Shown here: positions 35,365-44,488 of the stretch, one piece after another
Position numbering within the stretch: position 1 is the stretch's first letter
Layout of the letters: each line of letters begins with the position of its first letter
Assembly (NCBI RefSeq): GCF_015864575.1
Contig: NZ_JADYWW010000001.1
Span: 1,449,719 to 1,513,718 of the forward strand
Direction: 5' to 3'
Length of the DNA stretch: 64,000 bases
Source of the DNA: Salinibacterium sp. SWN248
GTDB lineage: Bacteria > Actinomycetota > Actinomycetes > Actinomycetales > Microbacteriaceae
Program-made: the position numbers and the translations under genes
Notes under the pieces: generated by a model
Databases searched by the model: none
What the model saw: the letters and a program-made list of their open reading frames with translations, nothing else
What the model was told of the DNA's origin: nothing

Positions 35365-36192
35365 ATGATTGAATTTCGAGCAGTAACCAAGCGTTTCCCC
35401 GACGGGACCGTGGCCGTAGAAGACTTTAATCTCGTGATTCCGTCACGCAAGATTACGGTCTTCGTCGGCTCGTCCGGCAGCGGTAAGACAACGCTGCTGA
35501 GGATGATCAACCGCATGGTCGATCCCACGGATGGCGACATCGAGATCGATGGCGTCAGCATCATGAGCAAAGAGCCTGTTGCTCTGCGGCGCAGCATTGG
35601 CTACGTCATGCAGAACTCTGGGCTTCTTCCGCACTTCAAAGTGATCGATAACGTCACTACGGTGCCCATGCTTAATGGGGTGCCGAAAAAGAAGGCGCGT
35701 GAGCAAGCGCTCGAACTGCTCGATACGGTCGGCCTCAGCCGCGGCTTGGCTGACCGCTACCCGAGTCAGCTCTCTGGTGGGCAACAGCAGCGCGTCGGTG
35801 TGGCGCGCGGGCTTGCTGCCGACCCCAACATCCTGCTGATGGATGAGCCCTTCGGCGCGGTTGACCCGATCGTGCGAGCGGAGTTGCAGCAAGAAACTAT
35901 TCGGCTGCAGCATGAGCTCGATAAAACGATCGTGTTTGTGACGCACGACATTGACGAAGCATTCTTGCTCGGCGATCAGGTTGTCATTCTCGAAAAGGGC
36001 GCCAAGATCGCTCAAGTAGGCAGCCCCACCGAAATCATGGCAGCTCCTGCCAGCGATTTTGTGGCCAATTTCATTGGCACCGACCGTGGCAAGCGTGCGC
36101 TCACGCTCAAGAAAACCGCGAACGGCACGATTCTTGTCGACAGTGAAGGCCGCGGCGCCGGCGTTCTTGTAGGAGGGTCAGAGCTCGCGTGA
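35365..36192 (+). CDS. Glycine betaine/carnitine/choline-type ABC importer, ATPase
   Basis: A 275-residue ATPase of the OpuCA/ProV type. Walker A is GSSGSGKTTL (~residues 33-42), the signature LSGGQQQRVGVARGL, Walker B ILLMDEPFGAVDP and the His loop VTHDIDEAF. It ends ~45 residues after the ABC domain, so the tandem CBS domains used for osmotic sensing in OpuCA are missing. First gene of a four-gene operon with GTGA overlaps. Likely role: uptake of a compatible solute or its precursor. Confidence 0.88.
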   Translation: MIEFRAVTKRFPDGTVAVEDFNLVIPSRKITVFVGSSGSGKTTLLRMINRMVDPTDGDIEIDGVSIMSKEPVALRRSIGYVMQNSGLLPHFKVIDNVTTVPMLNGVPKKKAREQALELLDTVGLSRGLADRYPSQLSGGQQQRVGVARGLAADPNILLMDEPFGAVDPIVRAELQQETIRLQHELDKTIVFVTHDIDEAFLLGDQVVILEKGAKIAQVGSPTEIMAAPASDFVANFIGTDRGKRALTLKKTANGTILVDSEGRGAGVLVGGSELA

Positions 36193-36866
36193 CCTGGATC
36201 ATCAATAATCTTGATCTGATCTGGGGCCTCACGCTCGAACACGTTCGGTTGAGCATTCTGCCGATCGTTCTTGGCTTCCTCATTTCGATCCCCCTCGGGT
36301 GGCTGGCGTATCGCTTCAAGCTCACTCGGGGCATCCTGCTGACCCTCGCTGGTCTGCTCTATACGATTCCCTCGCTCGCGCTTTTCGTGATCCTTCCACC
36401 CTTCTTGGGCATTAGCTTCTTGAGCGAGCTCAACATCACGATCGGGCTCACGCTGTATGCCGTGGCGATCATGGCTCGCTCGGTGGCGGATGCTCTGGCC
36501 TCGGTTGACCCTGCGATCCGTCAATCAGCGACCGCCGTCGGGTTCGGCGGCTGGCGTCGTTTCTGGACAGTGGACTTTCCGCTCGCAGGCCCCGTCGTAC
36601 TCGCCGGCCTCCGTGTCGCCGCGGTGTCGACGGTGAGTCTGGTTACCGTCGGAATCCTGATCGGTGTCGAGAGCCTCGGCTACCTCTTCACTAACGGCTT
36701 TCAGCGTCGCATTTTGGAAGAGATTTTCGCTGGCGTTGTCATGACCGTGATCGTCGCATTGCTCATTGACCGTGGGCTTGTGCTGCTCGGGCGGCTGCTC
36801 ATGCCGTGGGCTTCTGTTTCGAAGAAGAAGTCGCCTGCTCCCGAACTGAAAGGAGCACCCGCGTGA
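36189..36866 (+). CDS. OpuCB-type ABC permease
   Basis: A 225-residue permease with about six spans. It starts at GTG overlapping the ATPase stop. The EAA-type loop is ALASVDPAIRQSATAVGFGG, followed by WRRFWTVDFPLAGPVVLAGL. This sequence and length match the first permease of Opu-type quaternary-amine importers. Its own stop overlaps the second permease's start. Confidence 0.87.
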   Translation: MTWIINNLDLIWGLTLEHVRLSILPIVLGFLISIPLGWLAYRFKLTRGILLTLAGLLYTIPSLALFVILPPFLGISFLSELNITIGLTLYAVAIMARSVADALASVDPAIRQSATAVGFGGWRRFWTVDFPLAGPVVLAGLRVAAVSTVSLVTVGILIGVESLGYLFTNGFQRRILEEIFAGVVMTVIVALLIDRGLVLLGRLLMPWASVSKKKSPAPELKGAPA

Positions 36867-37615
36867 ACCTTCTCGCCGAAGCACTGCAGTGGCTGTTCTC
36901 TCCTGAGCGCCTTGAGGGCAGCAACGCCATCCCGTTGCGTCTCGAAGAACACCTCTTCTATACCTTAATTTCCGTCATTATCGCGGCGCTTATTGCAGTG
37001 CCTCTCGGCTTCTACATCGGGCACACGGGCAAGGGTCGCGACTTTGCTGTCGGGCTGTCAGGAGCGGCACGAGCGCTACCGTCGTTCGGGCTCATCCTGC
37101 TTCTCGTGTTGTTGATCGGTGTGACCTCGATCCAACTCCAGCTCGCCGCGATCACCGCGTTTGTGCTACTCGCTATTCCCTCGATTTTGGCCGGAGCGTA
37201 TGCAGGAATTGAGGCGGTAGACCGTCGAGTGATCGATTCTGCTCGTGCAGTCGGCATGACGGAATGGCAGATCCTGTGGAAGGTGGAGGTTCCCCTCGGG
37301 CTCCCACTGCTGATCGGTGGGCTCCGCGCCGCAACCCTGCAGGTGGTCGCGACGGCAACTCTCGCGGCCTACGTGGGTCTCGGCGGTCTCGGGATATACA
37401 TTTTCCGCGGGCTACCGCTTCAGCGCTATGACGAGATGCTGGGCAGCGCACTACTCATTGCGGCGTTAGCGCTCGTGCTCGATGGTGTTTTCGCACTCCT
37501 CCAGCAATTCGCGATTCCCCGCGGAGTTTCGGCTGGGCGTGCTAAAGATGTCCGAACGTCGTCACCTCGACGACGTCCGGTGGCAGCAAAAGTTGCCCAA
37601 GAAAGAAGAGGATAG
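36863..37615 (+). CDS. OpuCD-type ABC permease
   Basis: A 250-residue permease. GTG 36863 is chosen because it overlaps the previous stop (GTGA) and has GGAG ~9 nt before it. The EAA loop is EAVDRRVIDSARAVGMTEWQ, then ILWKVEVPLGLPLLIGGLRA. The two permeases probably form a heterodimer. The C-terminal tail is basic (SSPRRRPVAAKVAQERRG). Confidence 0.87.
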   Translation: MNLLAEALQWLFSPERLEGSNAIPLRLEEHLFYTLISVIIAALIAVPLGFYIGHTGKGRDFAVGLSGAARALPSFGLILLLVLLIGVTSIQLQLAAITAFVLLAIPSILAGAYAGIEAVDRRVIDSARAVGMTEWQILWKVEVPLGLPLLIGGLRAATLQVVATATLAAYVGLGGLGIYIFRGLPLQRYDEMLGSALLIAALALVLDGVFALLQQFAIPRGVSAGRAKDVRTSSPRRRPVAAKVAQERRG

Positions 37616-37617
37616 AA

Positions 37618-38529
37618 ATGTTCACAGCTAAGAACAAAGGCCGGCTCGCGCTTGGCGCCGCCGCGGTCGGGGTTGCAATTGCCCTGTCAGGGTGTGCAAC
37701 TAGTGATCCCCTGGACACTGGATCGAGTGATGACAACGCCTCTAGCGACACCATCGTCGTAGGATCGCAGGCTTATTACTCCAACGAAATTATCGCCGAG
37801 ATCTACTCGCAGGCACTCGAAAACGCCGGCTTTGATGTGGAGCGTCAGTTCCAGATCGGTCAGCGCGACGCCTACCTTCCTGCTCTTGAAAGCGGCGAAG
37901 TAGACATCATGCCCGAGTACACGGGAAACCTTCTCCAGTTCTACAGCGCCGACACCACGGCTACCGCTTCAGACGAGGTCTATGCAGAACTCGCTGACGC
38001 ACTTCCTGAGGGTCTCACCGTTCTCGACCAGGCATCTGCCGCCGATCAGGACTCCTACAACGTGACTGCTGACTTCGCCGCAGAGAACTCGCTTGTCACG
38101 CTCGCGGATCTGGCTGGCGTGAGCGACCTCAAGCTCGGCGGCAACGCTGAACTCGAAGAGCGTCCTTACGGCCCCGCCGGTCTTGAAGAGACTTACGGTG
38201 CAACCGTCAGCTTCACCGCTACCGGCGACACGACCGTTGACGCTCTCGTAGCGGGAACGATCACCATCGCGAACGTCTACAGCGCCGACCCGCGTATCCA
38301 AACCGAGAACCTCGTGACGTTGGAAGACCCCGAGGGCCTGTTCTTGGCTTCGAACGTGGTGCCGATCGTCAATGCAGATATCGCTGACTCTGTTGCTGAC
38401 GTGCTCAACGCTGTGAGCGCCAAGCTCACTCCTGAGGGCCTCGTTGCTCTCAACGTGCAGAGCACCGTTGACAAGATGTCGTCCGACGACATCGCTAGCG
38501 CATGGTTGAGCGAAAACGGCCTGAACTAA
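37618..38529 (+). CDS. Opu-type substrate-binding lipoprotein
   Basis: A 303-residue OpuAC/OpuCC-type binding protein. The signal peptide ends in lipobox ALSGC (Cys ~27). Family motifs are VVGSQAYYSNEIIAEIYSQAL and the segment ALESGEVDIMPEYTGNLLQF that lies near the ligand pocket. It starts 2 bp after the second permease. Quaternary amines (glycine betaine, choline, carnitine) are the usual ligands; which one cannot be told. Confidence 0.9.
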   Translation: MFTAKNKGRLALGAAAVGVAIALSGCATSDPLDTGSSDDNASSDTIVVGSQAYYSNEIIAEIYSQALENAGFDVERQFQIGQRDAYLPALESGEVDIMPEYTGNLLQFYSADTTATASDEVYAELADALPEGLTVLDQASAADQDSYNVTADFAAENSLVTLADLAGVSDLKLGGNAELEERPYGPAGLEETYGATVSFTATGDTTVDALVAGTITIANVYSADPRIQTENLVTLEDPEGLFLASNVVPIVNADIADSVADVLNAVSAKLTPEGLVALNVQSTVDKMSSDDIASAWLSENGLN

Positions 38530-38567
38530 CGCAGGCTAAAACACAACACACTGCTGGCTAGTCCAGC

Positions 38568-38603
38568 ACCGAGGGGCGGATGCACGTGCATCCGCCCCTC
38601 GGT
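38568..38603. terminator. 36-bp perfect palindrome between convergent operons
   Basis: ACCGAGGGGCGGATGCAC joined directly to its reverse complement. It follows the importer operon by 38 bp and precedes the end of the convergent DedA gene by 9 bp, so it probably terminates both. No long T-run is present. Confidence 0.7.
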
Positions 38604-38612
38604 CGTTAACGC

Positions 38613-39329
38613 CTATTCGCTGTCCTGATGTTCCATGTGACGTTGTTGCGAGCGGTGCAGCAGTTTTTTGGCGATCACGGTGCCGATGGCGAGAACCGCG
38701 ACGATCGCGACGAAGACGTAGCCCGCGTAGTGGAGTTGATCGAGAAGCTCACGAAAACTGCCTGCCGTGAGCGCGCCGACCGAAACGTAGGCGATCGACC
38801 AGATGCTCGTCGCAGGCACGGTCCACGCCATAAAGGTGCGGTAACGCATCGTGCTCATGCCCACTGTTACGGGAATCAGCGAGTGCAGCACGGGAAGAAA
38901 TCGCGAGATGAAGACGGCAATGCCACCGCGGCGTCCGAGATAACGTTCGGCCTGCACCCAGTGTTGTTCGCCAATGCGTTTACCCAGCCGCGAGTGCCGA
39001 ATCTTGGGGCCGAAATAGCGTCCGAGAGCAAAACCAACGCTCTCGCCAATGAGGGCTCCCACAATCACGACGGCGATCAGGATGCTCGCCTCGAACACAC
39101 TGCCTACCGCGCTGCTCGCCACTAACACGACGGTGTCGCCGGGCACCAGAAGGCCAACCAAGATTGAAGTTTCCAACATGATGGCAACGCCAGCCAGAAC
39201 CGTGCGCAGGACTGGGTCGACCGACTGCACCGTGTCGAGAATGTAGCTCAGCGCATCATTGACCCACTGACTGAAGCCACCAGCGGCAGCGATCGGCTCA
39301 GTGTTTAGGGCGAGGTCAACGAGATGCAC
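38613..39329 (-). CDS. DedA/VTT-family membrane protein
   Basis: A 238-residue protein with four to six membrane segments. The VTT domain motif is LVPGDTVVLVASSAVGSVFE, then GESVGFALGRYFGPKIRHSR and the conserved loop FISRFLPVLHSLIPVTVGMS (FxRFxPxxR-like, here with His for the last Arg). Members scramble or flip lipid carriers such as undecaprenyl phosphate. GTG start with a leaderless-type promoter. Confidence 0.87.
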   Translation of the reverse strand: MHLVDLALNTEPIAAAGGFSQWVNDALSYILDTVQSVDPVLRTVLAGVAIMLETSILVGLLVPGDTVVLVASSAVGSVFEASILIAVVIVGALIGESVGFALGRYFGPKIRHSRLGKRIGEQHWVQAERYLGRRGGIAVFISRFLPVLHSLIPVTVGMSTMRYRTFMAWTVPATSIWSIAYVSVGALTAGSFRELLDQLHYAGYVFVAIVAVLAIGTVIAKKLLHRSQQRHMEHQDSE

Positions 39330-39335
39330 AGATCG

Positions 39336-39341
39336 AGCCTA
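39336..39341 (-). promoter_or_regulatory. -10 box TAGGCT, leaderless start of the DedA gene
   Basis: On the minus strand TAGGCT is followed by 6 nt (cgatct) and the GTG at 39329. Confidence 0.6.
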
Positions 39342-39366
39342 GCGAGCGAAGCCGAAAGCGAACTGG

Positions 39367-40131
39367 CTAAATACGCCGAGCCAGAGCGCCAAGCCGCGTG
39401 CGCCACTGTTCGAGGCGACCAGGCTTTTCTGCCAGCTCCGGGCCATCGATCCATTTCGAGACAATACGGATGCCGTGCAGGGCATTCACGACCCACACTT
39501 CGGTGCCCTCCAGCTCTGCCGGGGTCACTGCTTCTTCGTGAGTATCGAGCCCGAGCGCCCGCGCCAAGGTGAGGACGCTGCGCGCCGTGACGCTATCGAT
39601 TCGCTCGAATTCTGTCGGTGGGCCGCACAGGATCTCGCCGCGCCACCACAACACAGCGCTATAGGCACCCTCGATGACATAGCCCTCGTCAGTGAGGAGT
39701 ATCGCTTCGTCTGCTCCGTGGGCGCGGGCTCCCGCCTGCAACGCTCCCATCGCGTCGATATCGGGGCCCTTCACCGTGGGCTCAGTGCGCGGGTCATCAC
39801 CCTGAAAGCTCGCAGCCGTAGCGGAACGGCGAAGTTCGGGATTCGCGCGCAAGCGCAGAAAGAACTCGGCTCCGCGGAGCTCTACACGCGGAAACCACGT
39901 GCCAGCGCGGGGGAGAGCGGCGATCGCCGCCGTGAAGAAATTGTCGGCAGTTTCTTGCTGGCTGGCGGGTACGGCATCCAGAAATCGTTGGCGGTGAAGA
40001 TTGAGGGCGAGCACCGAACCTGACGTGACGAGCCACGAATCGGCAACGATCATCGGAACTGCCGGCACCTCCTGAGGTGAGATCTCGAGGAGTTTGTCGT
40101 TCTGCCACCGATATATTGCGTCCGCACTCAT
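39367..40131 (-). CDS. Class IV aminotransferase, probable 4-amino-4-deoxychorismate lyase
   Basis: A 254-residue fold-type IV PLP enzyme. TVKGPDIDAM contains the likely PLP Lys, and DEAILLTDEGYVIEGAYSAV is the family motif that includes the PLP-binding Glu. The divergent neighbour is a PabB-like synthase, which strongly suggests that this enzyme makes p-aminobenzoate from aminodeoxychorismate for folate. Branched-chain or D-amino-acid aminotransferase activity is a less likely alternative. Confidence 0.8.
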   Translation of the reverse strand: MSADAIYRWQNDKLLEISPQEVPAVPMIVADSWLVTSGSVLALNLHRQRFLDAVPASQQETADNFFTAAIAALPRAGTWFPRVELRGAEFFLRLRANPELRRSATAASFQGDDPRTEPTVKGPDIDAMGALQAGARAHGADEAILLTDEGYVIEGAYSAVLWWRGEILCGPPTEFERIDSVTARSVLTLARALGLDTHEEAVTPAELEGTEVWVVNALHGIRIVSKWIDGPELAEKPGRLEQWRTRLGALARRI

Positions 40132-40136
40132 AGGCT
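40131..40136 (+). promoter_or_regulatory. -10 box TAGGCT, leaderless start of the pabB-like gene
   Basis: TAGGCT, 6 nt (taggtt), ATG 40143. Its first base is the first base of the divergent gene's start codon. Confidence 0.65.
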
Positions 40137-40137
40137 T

Positions 40138-40143
40138 AGGTTA
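40138..40143 (-). promoter_or_regulatory. -10 box TAACCT, leaderless start of the pabC-like gene
   Basis: On the minus strand TAACCT is followed by 6 nt (aagcct) and the ATG at 40131. Its first base pairs with the A of the pabB-like ATG. Confidence 0.65.
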
Positions 40144-41546
40144 TGCGCTCTCGCGTCTTGACTGCTGACCTGCCGCGCTGGGTTGATCCCGCGGCGGTGT
40201 TTAGCGAACTCATGGCACAGTGTGCTTCGGATGTTGCTGGCGCAGTCTGGCTCGACAGCGGTGCTGCGGCTCAGTCTGGGCGCAGCTATCTCGCTGTGTC
40301 GAGCAGAGCCGTGCTGAGCACTGATCTCAACGAACCTGTTTTCGAGTGGATGCGCCGCGAGTTCACCATTCCGGAGGTCGATCACTCCGCCGCCCCCGCT
40401 GGCTTCCGTTTGGGCTGGATCGGGTGGCTGGGCTACGAACTGCGCGGCGAATCCCTCGGTGTGCCCATCACGACACCCGCAGCGACCCCGGATGCCGCCT
40501 GGCTGTGGGTAGACCGCGTCATTGTTTTCGATCACGGGTCTCAGTCGCTGAGCCTGCTCGCTCTCGGCGAGAGTTGGACGGGAGAGCTCGCGCTGTGGCG
40601 CGAGCGTATCGCGGCGCTCGTAGAGACCGCGGCGACGCGCCCCACAGCTCCAGCCCCGGCGCCGCTAGCAACCTTTGGCTCGGCCCCAGCCCCGGCGCCG
40701 ACTTCAGGGCCCGTGCCCATCGCCGTCTGGCGCGACTCCGACTCCGAGTATCTCGAGATGATCGCGGCCTGCCAGCGGTCGATCGTTGAGGGCGATGCCT
40801 ATCAGTTGTGTCTCACGACGAGCGTGCACGTCGACCACGTGGCTGATCCGGTAGCGACGTACCTTGCTTTGAGGCAGGTAAACCCGAGCCATCACGGCGG
40901 CTTCCTGCAGGTGGGGGAGACCGCCCTGCTCAGCTCAACGCCCGAACAGTTCTTGGCGATCGATCCCACGGGGCTGATTGAGACGAAGCCCATCAAGGGT
41001 ACCCGTCGCCGCAGCACCGATCCTGCGGAAGACCGGCGGCTTGCCGCCGAGCTTCTCGCGAGCGACAAAGAGCGCGCCGAGAACCTCATGATTGTGGACC
41101 TTATGCGCAACGATCTCGGTCGTGTCTGCGAGGTCGGGTCCGTTACGGTGCCGACGCTGTTCGCCGTGGAAAGCTACGCCACTGTGCACCAGCTTGTCAG
41201 CACCATCCGGGGTCAATTGCGCTCTGATGTTAGTGCCGTCGATGCGATCAGGGCATCCTTCCCGGCGGGATCAATGACGGGCGCCCCCAAACATTCGGCG
41301 ACCCTCATTCTCGACACTCTCGAGCGTGCTCCGCGCGGCATCTACGCCGGGGTCTTCGGGTATGTGGGGCTCGACGGTGCCGTAGACCTAGCTATGGTCA
41401 TCCGCTCCATCGTCATGGATGCTCGGGGCTCAACGATCGGCGCCGGCGGAGGTATTACGGCTCTCTCGGTGCCCGACGAAGAGCTCGCCGAGGTCAAGTT
41501 GAAGGCGGCCGCACTGCTGCGAGTGCTCGGTGTTCCGGCCGGCTAA
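40143..41546 (+). CDS. pabB: Aminodeoxychorismate synthase component I
   Basis: A 467-residue chorismate-binding enzyme. It aminates chorismate in p-aminobenzoate synthesis with a glutaminase partner. Core motifs are IETKPIKGTRRRSTDPAEDR, where the PIKGT Lys separates PabB from TrpE, ENLMIVDLMRNDLGRVCEVG, and SFPAGSMTGAPKHSATLILD. The end IGAGGGITALSVPDEELAE is conserved. The divergent aminotransferase-class gene supports the PabB call. No glutaminase gene is in this window. Confidence 0.88.
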   Translation: MRSRVLTADLPRWVDPAAVFSELMAQCASDVAGAVWLDSGAAAQSGRSYLAVSSRAVLSTDLNEPVFEWMRREFTIPEVDHSAAPAGFRLGWIGWLGYELRGESLGVPITTPAATPDAAWLWVDRVIVFDHGSQSLSLLALGESWTGELALWRERIAALVETAATRPTAPAPAPLATFGSAPAPAPTSGPVPIAVWRDSDSEYLEMIAACQRSIVEGDAYQLCLTTSVHVDHVADPVATYLALRQVNPSHHGGFLQVGETALLSSTPEQFLAIDPTGLIETKPIKGTRRRSTDPAEDRRLAAELLASDKERAENLMIVDLMRNDLGRVCEVGSVTVPTLFAVESYATVHQLVSTIRGQLRSDVSAVDAIRASFPAGSMTGAPKHSATLILDTLERAPRGIYAGVFGYVGLDGAVDLAMVIRSIVMDARGSTIGAGGGITALSVPDEELAEVKLKAAALLRVLGVPAG

Positions 41547-41721
41547 GGGCCCGTGCATCCACTCTCGGCCGTAGTGAACGACCGGTCTACCGTGCGGCTG
41601 TGTACTGTGAGAGACGTCAACTCATAGACAATGGAATTGCCCGACACTTTTTGGCCCCCTCGAGCGCGGCCGTGAGTTGGGTAATCTTAGATCTTCCCTG
41701 TAACGAATTGAGAGTGTTTAC

Positions 41722-44328
41722 GTGACTGAGCAGCCCAACTTTGCTGGTGCACACGACGACCGCGATGGTGCCTCGGACTACGATGTAGCCGCCATCCACG
41801 CCAAGTGGCAAGCCAAGTGGGAAGAGCTCAAGCCGTTCGCGACGAGCGACCCGGACGACAAGCGTCCGCGCAAGTACATTCTTGACATGTTCCCGTACCC
41901 CTCGGGCGACCTGCACATGGGCCACGCCGAGGCGTATGCCTTTGGTGACATCGCTGCACGCTACTGGCGTCAGCGCGGTTTCAACGTTCTGCACCCCATC
42001 GGCTGGGACTCCTTCGGTCTCCCCGCCGAGAATGCAGCCATCGAGCGCGGTATCGACCCTCGTGGCTGGACGTACGACAACATCGACCAGCAGAAGAAGA
42101 GCATGAAGCTCTACGGCGTCTCCTTTGACTGGGATCGCGTTCTGCACACGAGCGACCCCGAGTACTACAAGTGGAACCAGTGGTTGTTCCTCAAGATGTA
42201 CGAAAAGGGCCTCGCGTACCGCAAGGATTCCTGGGTCAACTGGGACCCGGTAGATCAGACTGTTCTCGCGAATGAGCAGGTTCTGGCTGATGGCACGTCC
42301 GAGCGTTCCGGCGCCGTCGTTGTCAAGAAGAAGCTCACGCAGTGGTACTTGAAGATCACCGACTACGCCGACCGTCTTCTCGACGACCTCAACCAGCTTG
42401 AGGGTGCGTGGCCGTCGAAGGTTCTCACGATGCAGCGCAACTGGATCGGCCGCTCGATCGGTGCGGATGTCGACTTCGAGATCGAAGGTCGTGACGAGAA
42501 GGTCACTGTCTTCACCACGCGCCCCGACACTCTCTATGGCGTGACCTTCTTGGTCGTCGCCCCCGACGGTGATTTGGCTGCTGAACTCGTGGAGAACGCG
42601 AGCGATGACGTGAAGGCGTCATTCGCTAGCTACCTCGAGCAGACTCAGAAGCAGACGGAGATTGAGCGCAAGGATGCCGGTCGCGAGAAGACCGGTATTC
42701 CTCTCGAGCGCTTCGCCATCAACCCGGTCACGGGCGAGCGCATCCCGATTTGGGCTGCCGACTACGTTCTGGCTGATTACGGTCACGGCGCGGTTATGGC
42801 TGTGCCTGCCCACGACCAGCGCGACCTTGAGTTTGCGATCAAGTTCGATCTTCCCGTGCGCGTTGTGCTCGACACGAATGCGCCGATCACTGGTCTGATT
42901 CCTGTCCTCGAGCTTGACGAAAACGGCATGGCTATCCTTCCGGATGATCTGCCGCCCTTGAACCCGCGCGAGACAGGCAAGTCGCTGCAGGGTGATGGCC
43001 GCATGATCAACTCGGGCCCTCTCGATGGTTTGAGCAAGAACAATGCGATCAAGAAGATCGTGGAGCAGCTTGAGGCTGCTGGCGCCGGTCGTGCTGCGAA
43101 GACGTACCGTTTGCGCGACTGGCTGATCAGCCGCCAGCGTTTCTGGGGAACCCCCATCCCGATCATCCACGGTTCGGATGGCGAGCTGATTCCGGTTCCC
43201 TTCGATCAGCTGCCTGTTGAACTGCCGTCGACGGAGGGTCTCGACCTGAAGCCGAAGGGCAAGTCGCCTCTCGCCGCCGCCGAAGACTGGATCAACGTTG
43301 AAGACCCGCGCGATGGCAGCCCAGCTCTTCGCGACGCTGACACGATGGACACGTTTGTCGATAGCTCGTGGTACTTCTTGCGGTTCTTGTCGCCGAACGA
43401 CTCTGAGCAGGCATTCGATCCCGCAGAAGCAGAGAAGTGGGCTCCGGTCGACCAGTATGTCGGTGGCGTTGAGCACGCGATCCTGCACTTGCTCTACTCG
43501 CGTTTCATCACCAAGGTGCTGTTCGACCTCGGCTACGTCAGCTTCACTGAGCCCTTCAGCGCGCTGCTGAACCAGGGCATGGTGCTGTCTGAGGGCAAGA
43601 AGATGTCGAAGCGCAGCCGCAAGGCTGTCACGTTCTCGGGCGAAATCGCCGAGCACGGTGCCGATGCGCTTCGTTTGACGCTGGCCTTCGCGGGCCCGCC
43701 CGAGGAGAACATCAACTGGGAAGACGTGTCGCCGGCGGCGTCACACAAGTTCTTGGCTCGCGCATTCCGTGTCGTGCGGGATGTCACGAGTGCTCCCGAG
43801 ATCGAGTGGAAGACGGGCGACACCACGCTGCGTCGCGCCACCCACCGCTTCCTCGCTGATGGCCCCGGCCTTGCCGAGTCGTTGAAGTTCAACGTTCTCG
43901 TTGCTCGCATCATGGATCTCGTCAATGTCACCCGTAAGGCCATCGACACCGGTGCTGGCGGCGGCGACGCTGCAGTGCGTGAAGCCGCCGAAGTCATCAC
44001 GATCGCCCTCAGCCTGTTCGCTCCGCACACGGCAGAAGAGATGTGGGAGAAGCTCGGCTACGAGCCCACGGTCGCTCTTGCCGGCTGGCGCAAGGCCGAC
44101 CCGGCGCTCCTCGTTGAGGAATCGGTGACGGCTGTGGTTCAGGTCGATGGCAAGGTCCGTGACCGCCTCGAGGTTTCGCCCAAGATTGCGGGTGCCGACC
44201 TCGAAGCTCTTGCCATGGCATCCGAAGCTGTCAAGCGCACCGTCGGTGACCGCGAGATCGTCAAGGTCATCGTGCGCGCTCCCAAGATCGTGAACATCGC
44301 GACTCGTCAACAGCCCACCGAAGGCTAA
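41722..44328 (+). CDS. leuS: Leucyl-tRNA synthetase
   Basis: An 868-residue class I synthetase. The HIGH motif appears as [16 protein letters not shown] (residues ~54-69) and KMSKS as [10 protein letters not shown] (~624-633). The CP1 editing domain (residues ~225-420) contains [12 protein letters not shown] and [19 protein letters not shown]. The C-terminal anticodon and tail domains are complete, ending [12 protein letters not shown] start; a 'gagag' site precedes it. The last ten codons are repeated ~3.2 kb downstream, next to comEA. Confidence 0.97.
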   Translation: MTEQPNFAGAHDDRDGASDYDVAAIHAKWQAKWEELKPFATSDPDDKRPRKYILDMFPYPSGDLHMGHAEAYAFGDIAARYWRQRGFNVLHPIGWDSFGLPAENAAIERGIDPRGWTYDNIDQQKKSMKLYGVSFDWDRVLHTSDPEYYKWNQWLFLKMYEKGLAYRKDSWVNWDPVDQTVLANEQVLADGTSERSGAVVVKKKLTQWYLKITDYADRLLDDLNQLEGAWPSKVLTMQRNWIGRSIGADVDFEIEGRDEKVTVFTTRPDTLYGVTFLVVAPDGDLAAELVENASDDVKASFASYLEQTQKQTEIERKDAGREKTGIPLERFAINPVTGERIPIWAADYVLADYGHGAVMAVPAHDQRDLEFAIKFDLPVRVVLDTNAPITGLIPVLELDENGMAILPDDLPPLNPRETGKSLQGDGRMINSGPLDGLSKNNAIKKIVEQLEAAGAGRAAKTYRLRDWLISRQRFWGTPIPIIHGSDGELIPVPFDQLPVELPSTEGLDLKPKGKSPLAAAEDWINVEDPRDGSPALRDADTMDTFVDSSWYFLRFLSPNDSEQAFDPAEAEKWAPVDQYVGGVEHAILHLLYSRFITKVLFDLGYVSFTEPFSALLNQGMVLSEGKKMSKRSRKAVTFSGEIAEHGADALRLTLAFAGPPEENINWEDVSPAASHKFLARAFRVVRDVTSAPEIEWKTGDTTLRRATHRFLADGPGLAESLKFNVLVARIMDLVNVTRKAIDTGAGGGDAAVREAAEVITIALSLFAPHTAEEMWEKLGYEPTVALAGWRKADPALLVEESVTAVVQVDGKVRDRLEVSPKIAGADLEALAMASEAVKRTVGDREIVKVIVRAPKIVNIATRQQPTEG

Positions 44329-44352
44329 GCCACTCCACACGTTGCAACTAAG

Positions 44353-44379
44353 CGCGCTCCGAGCAATCGGGGCGCGTTT
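44353..44379 (+). terminator. leuS terminator (left repeat copy)
   Basis: CGCGCTCCGA / TCGGGGCGCG, 10 bp with one G-U pair, loop gcaa, then TTT. Confidence 0.7.
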
Positions 44380-44384
44380 AGTTT
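44379..44384 (+). promoter_or_regulatory. Duplicated comEA -10 box TAGTTT (left copy)
   Basis: TAGTTT, 6 nt (gtgcag), GTG 44391. Identical in layout to the promoter of intact comEA. Here it points into the inserted cassette and may drive it. Confidence 0.5.
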
Positions 44385-44390
44385 GTGCAG

Positions 44391-44447
44391 GTGGAAGAGT
44401 TTGAGCAGGCCCGTCAAGCGCGGCTACGCCCCCCCCCCCCCGTTTAG
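44391..44447 (+). pseudogene. 5' fragment of comEA, truncated at the poly-C tract
   Basis: GTG followed by EEFEQARQARLR, matching comEA codons 1-13 apart from Gln for Lys at codon 9. It then runs into four Pro codons made by the C-run, one Val and a stop. The rest of the gene is missing; the intact copy starts at 47605. Confidence 0.8.
44429..44441 (+). repeat. Poly-C tract (13 C)
   Basis: An uninterrupted run of 13 C exactly at the left boundary of the insert, immediately after the repeated segment. It lies within the comEA-fragment frame. Confidence 0.85.
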
Positions 44448-44488
44448 GGGTAGACAGCTCAGCAAAACCTGAGTTATTCTTCCAATGA

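Larger units (their letters stand above)
44299..44428 (+). repeat. Left copy of ~130-bp direct repeat (leuS end - comEA start)
   Basis: Runs from the last ten leuS codons through the leuS terminator and comEA promoter into comEA codon 13. The right copy is 47514-47642. By eye they differ by 7 substitutions and one 1-nt indel (about 94% identity). Confidence 0.9.
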
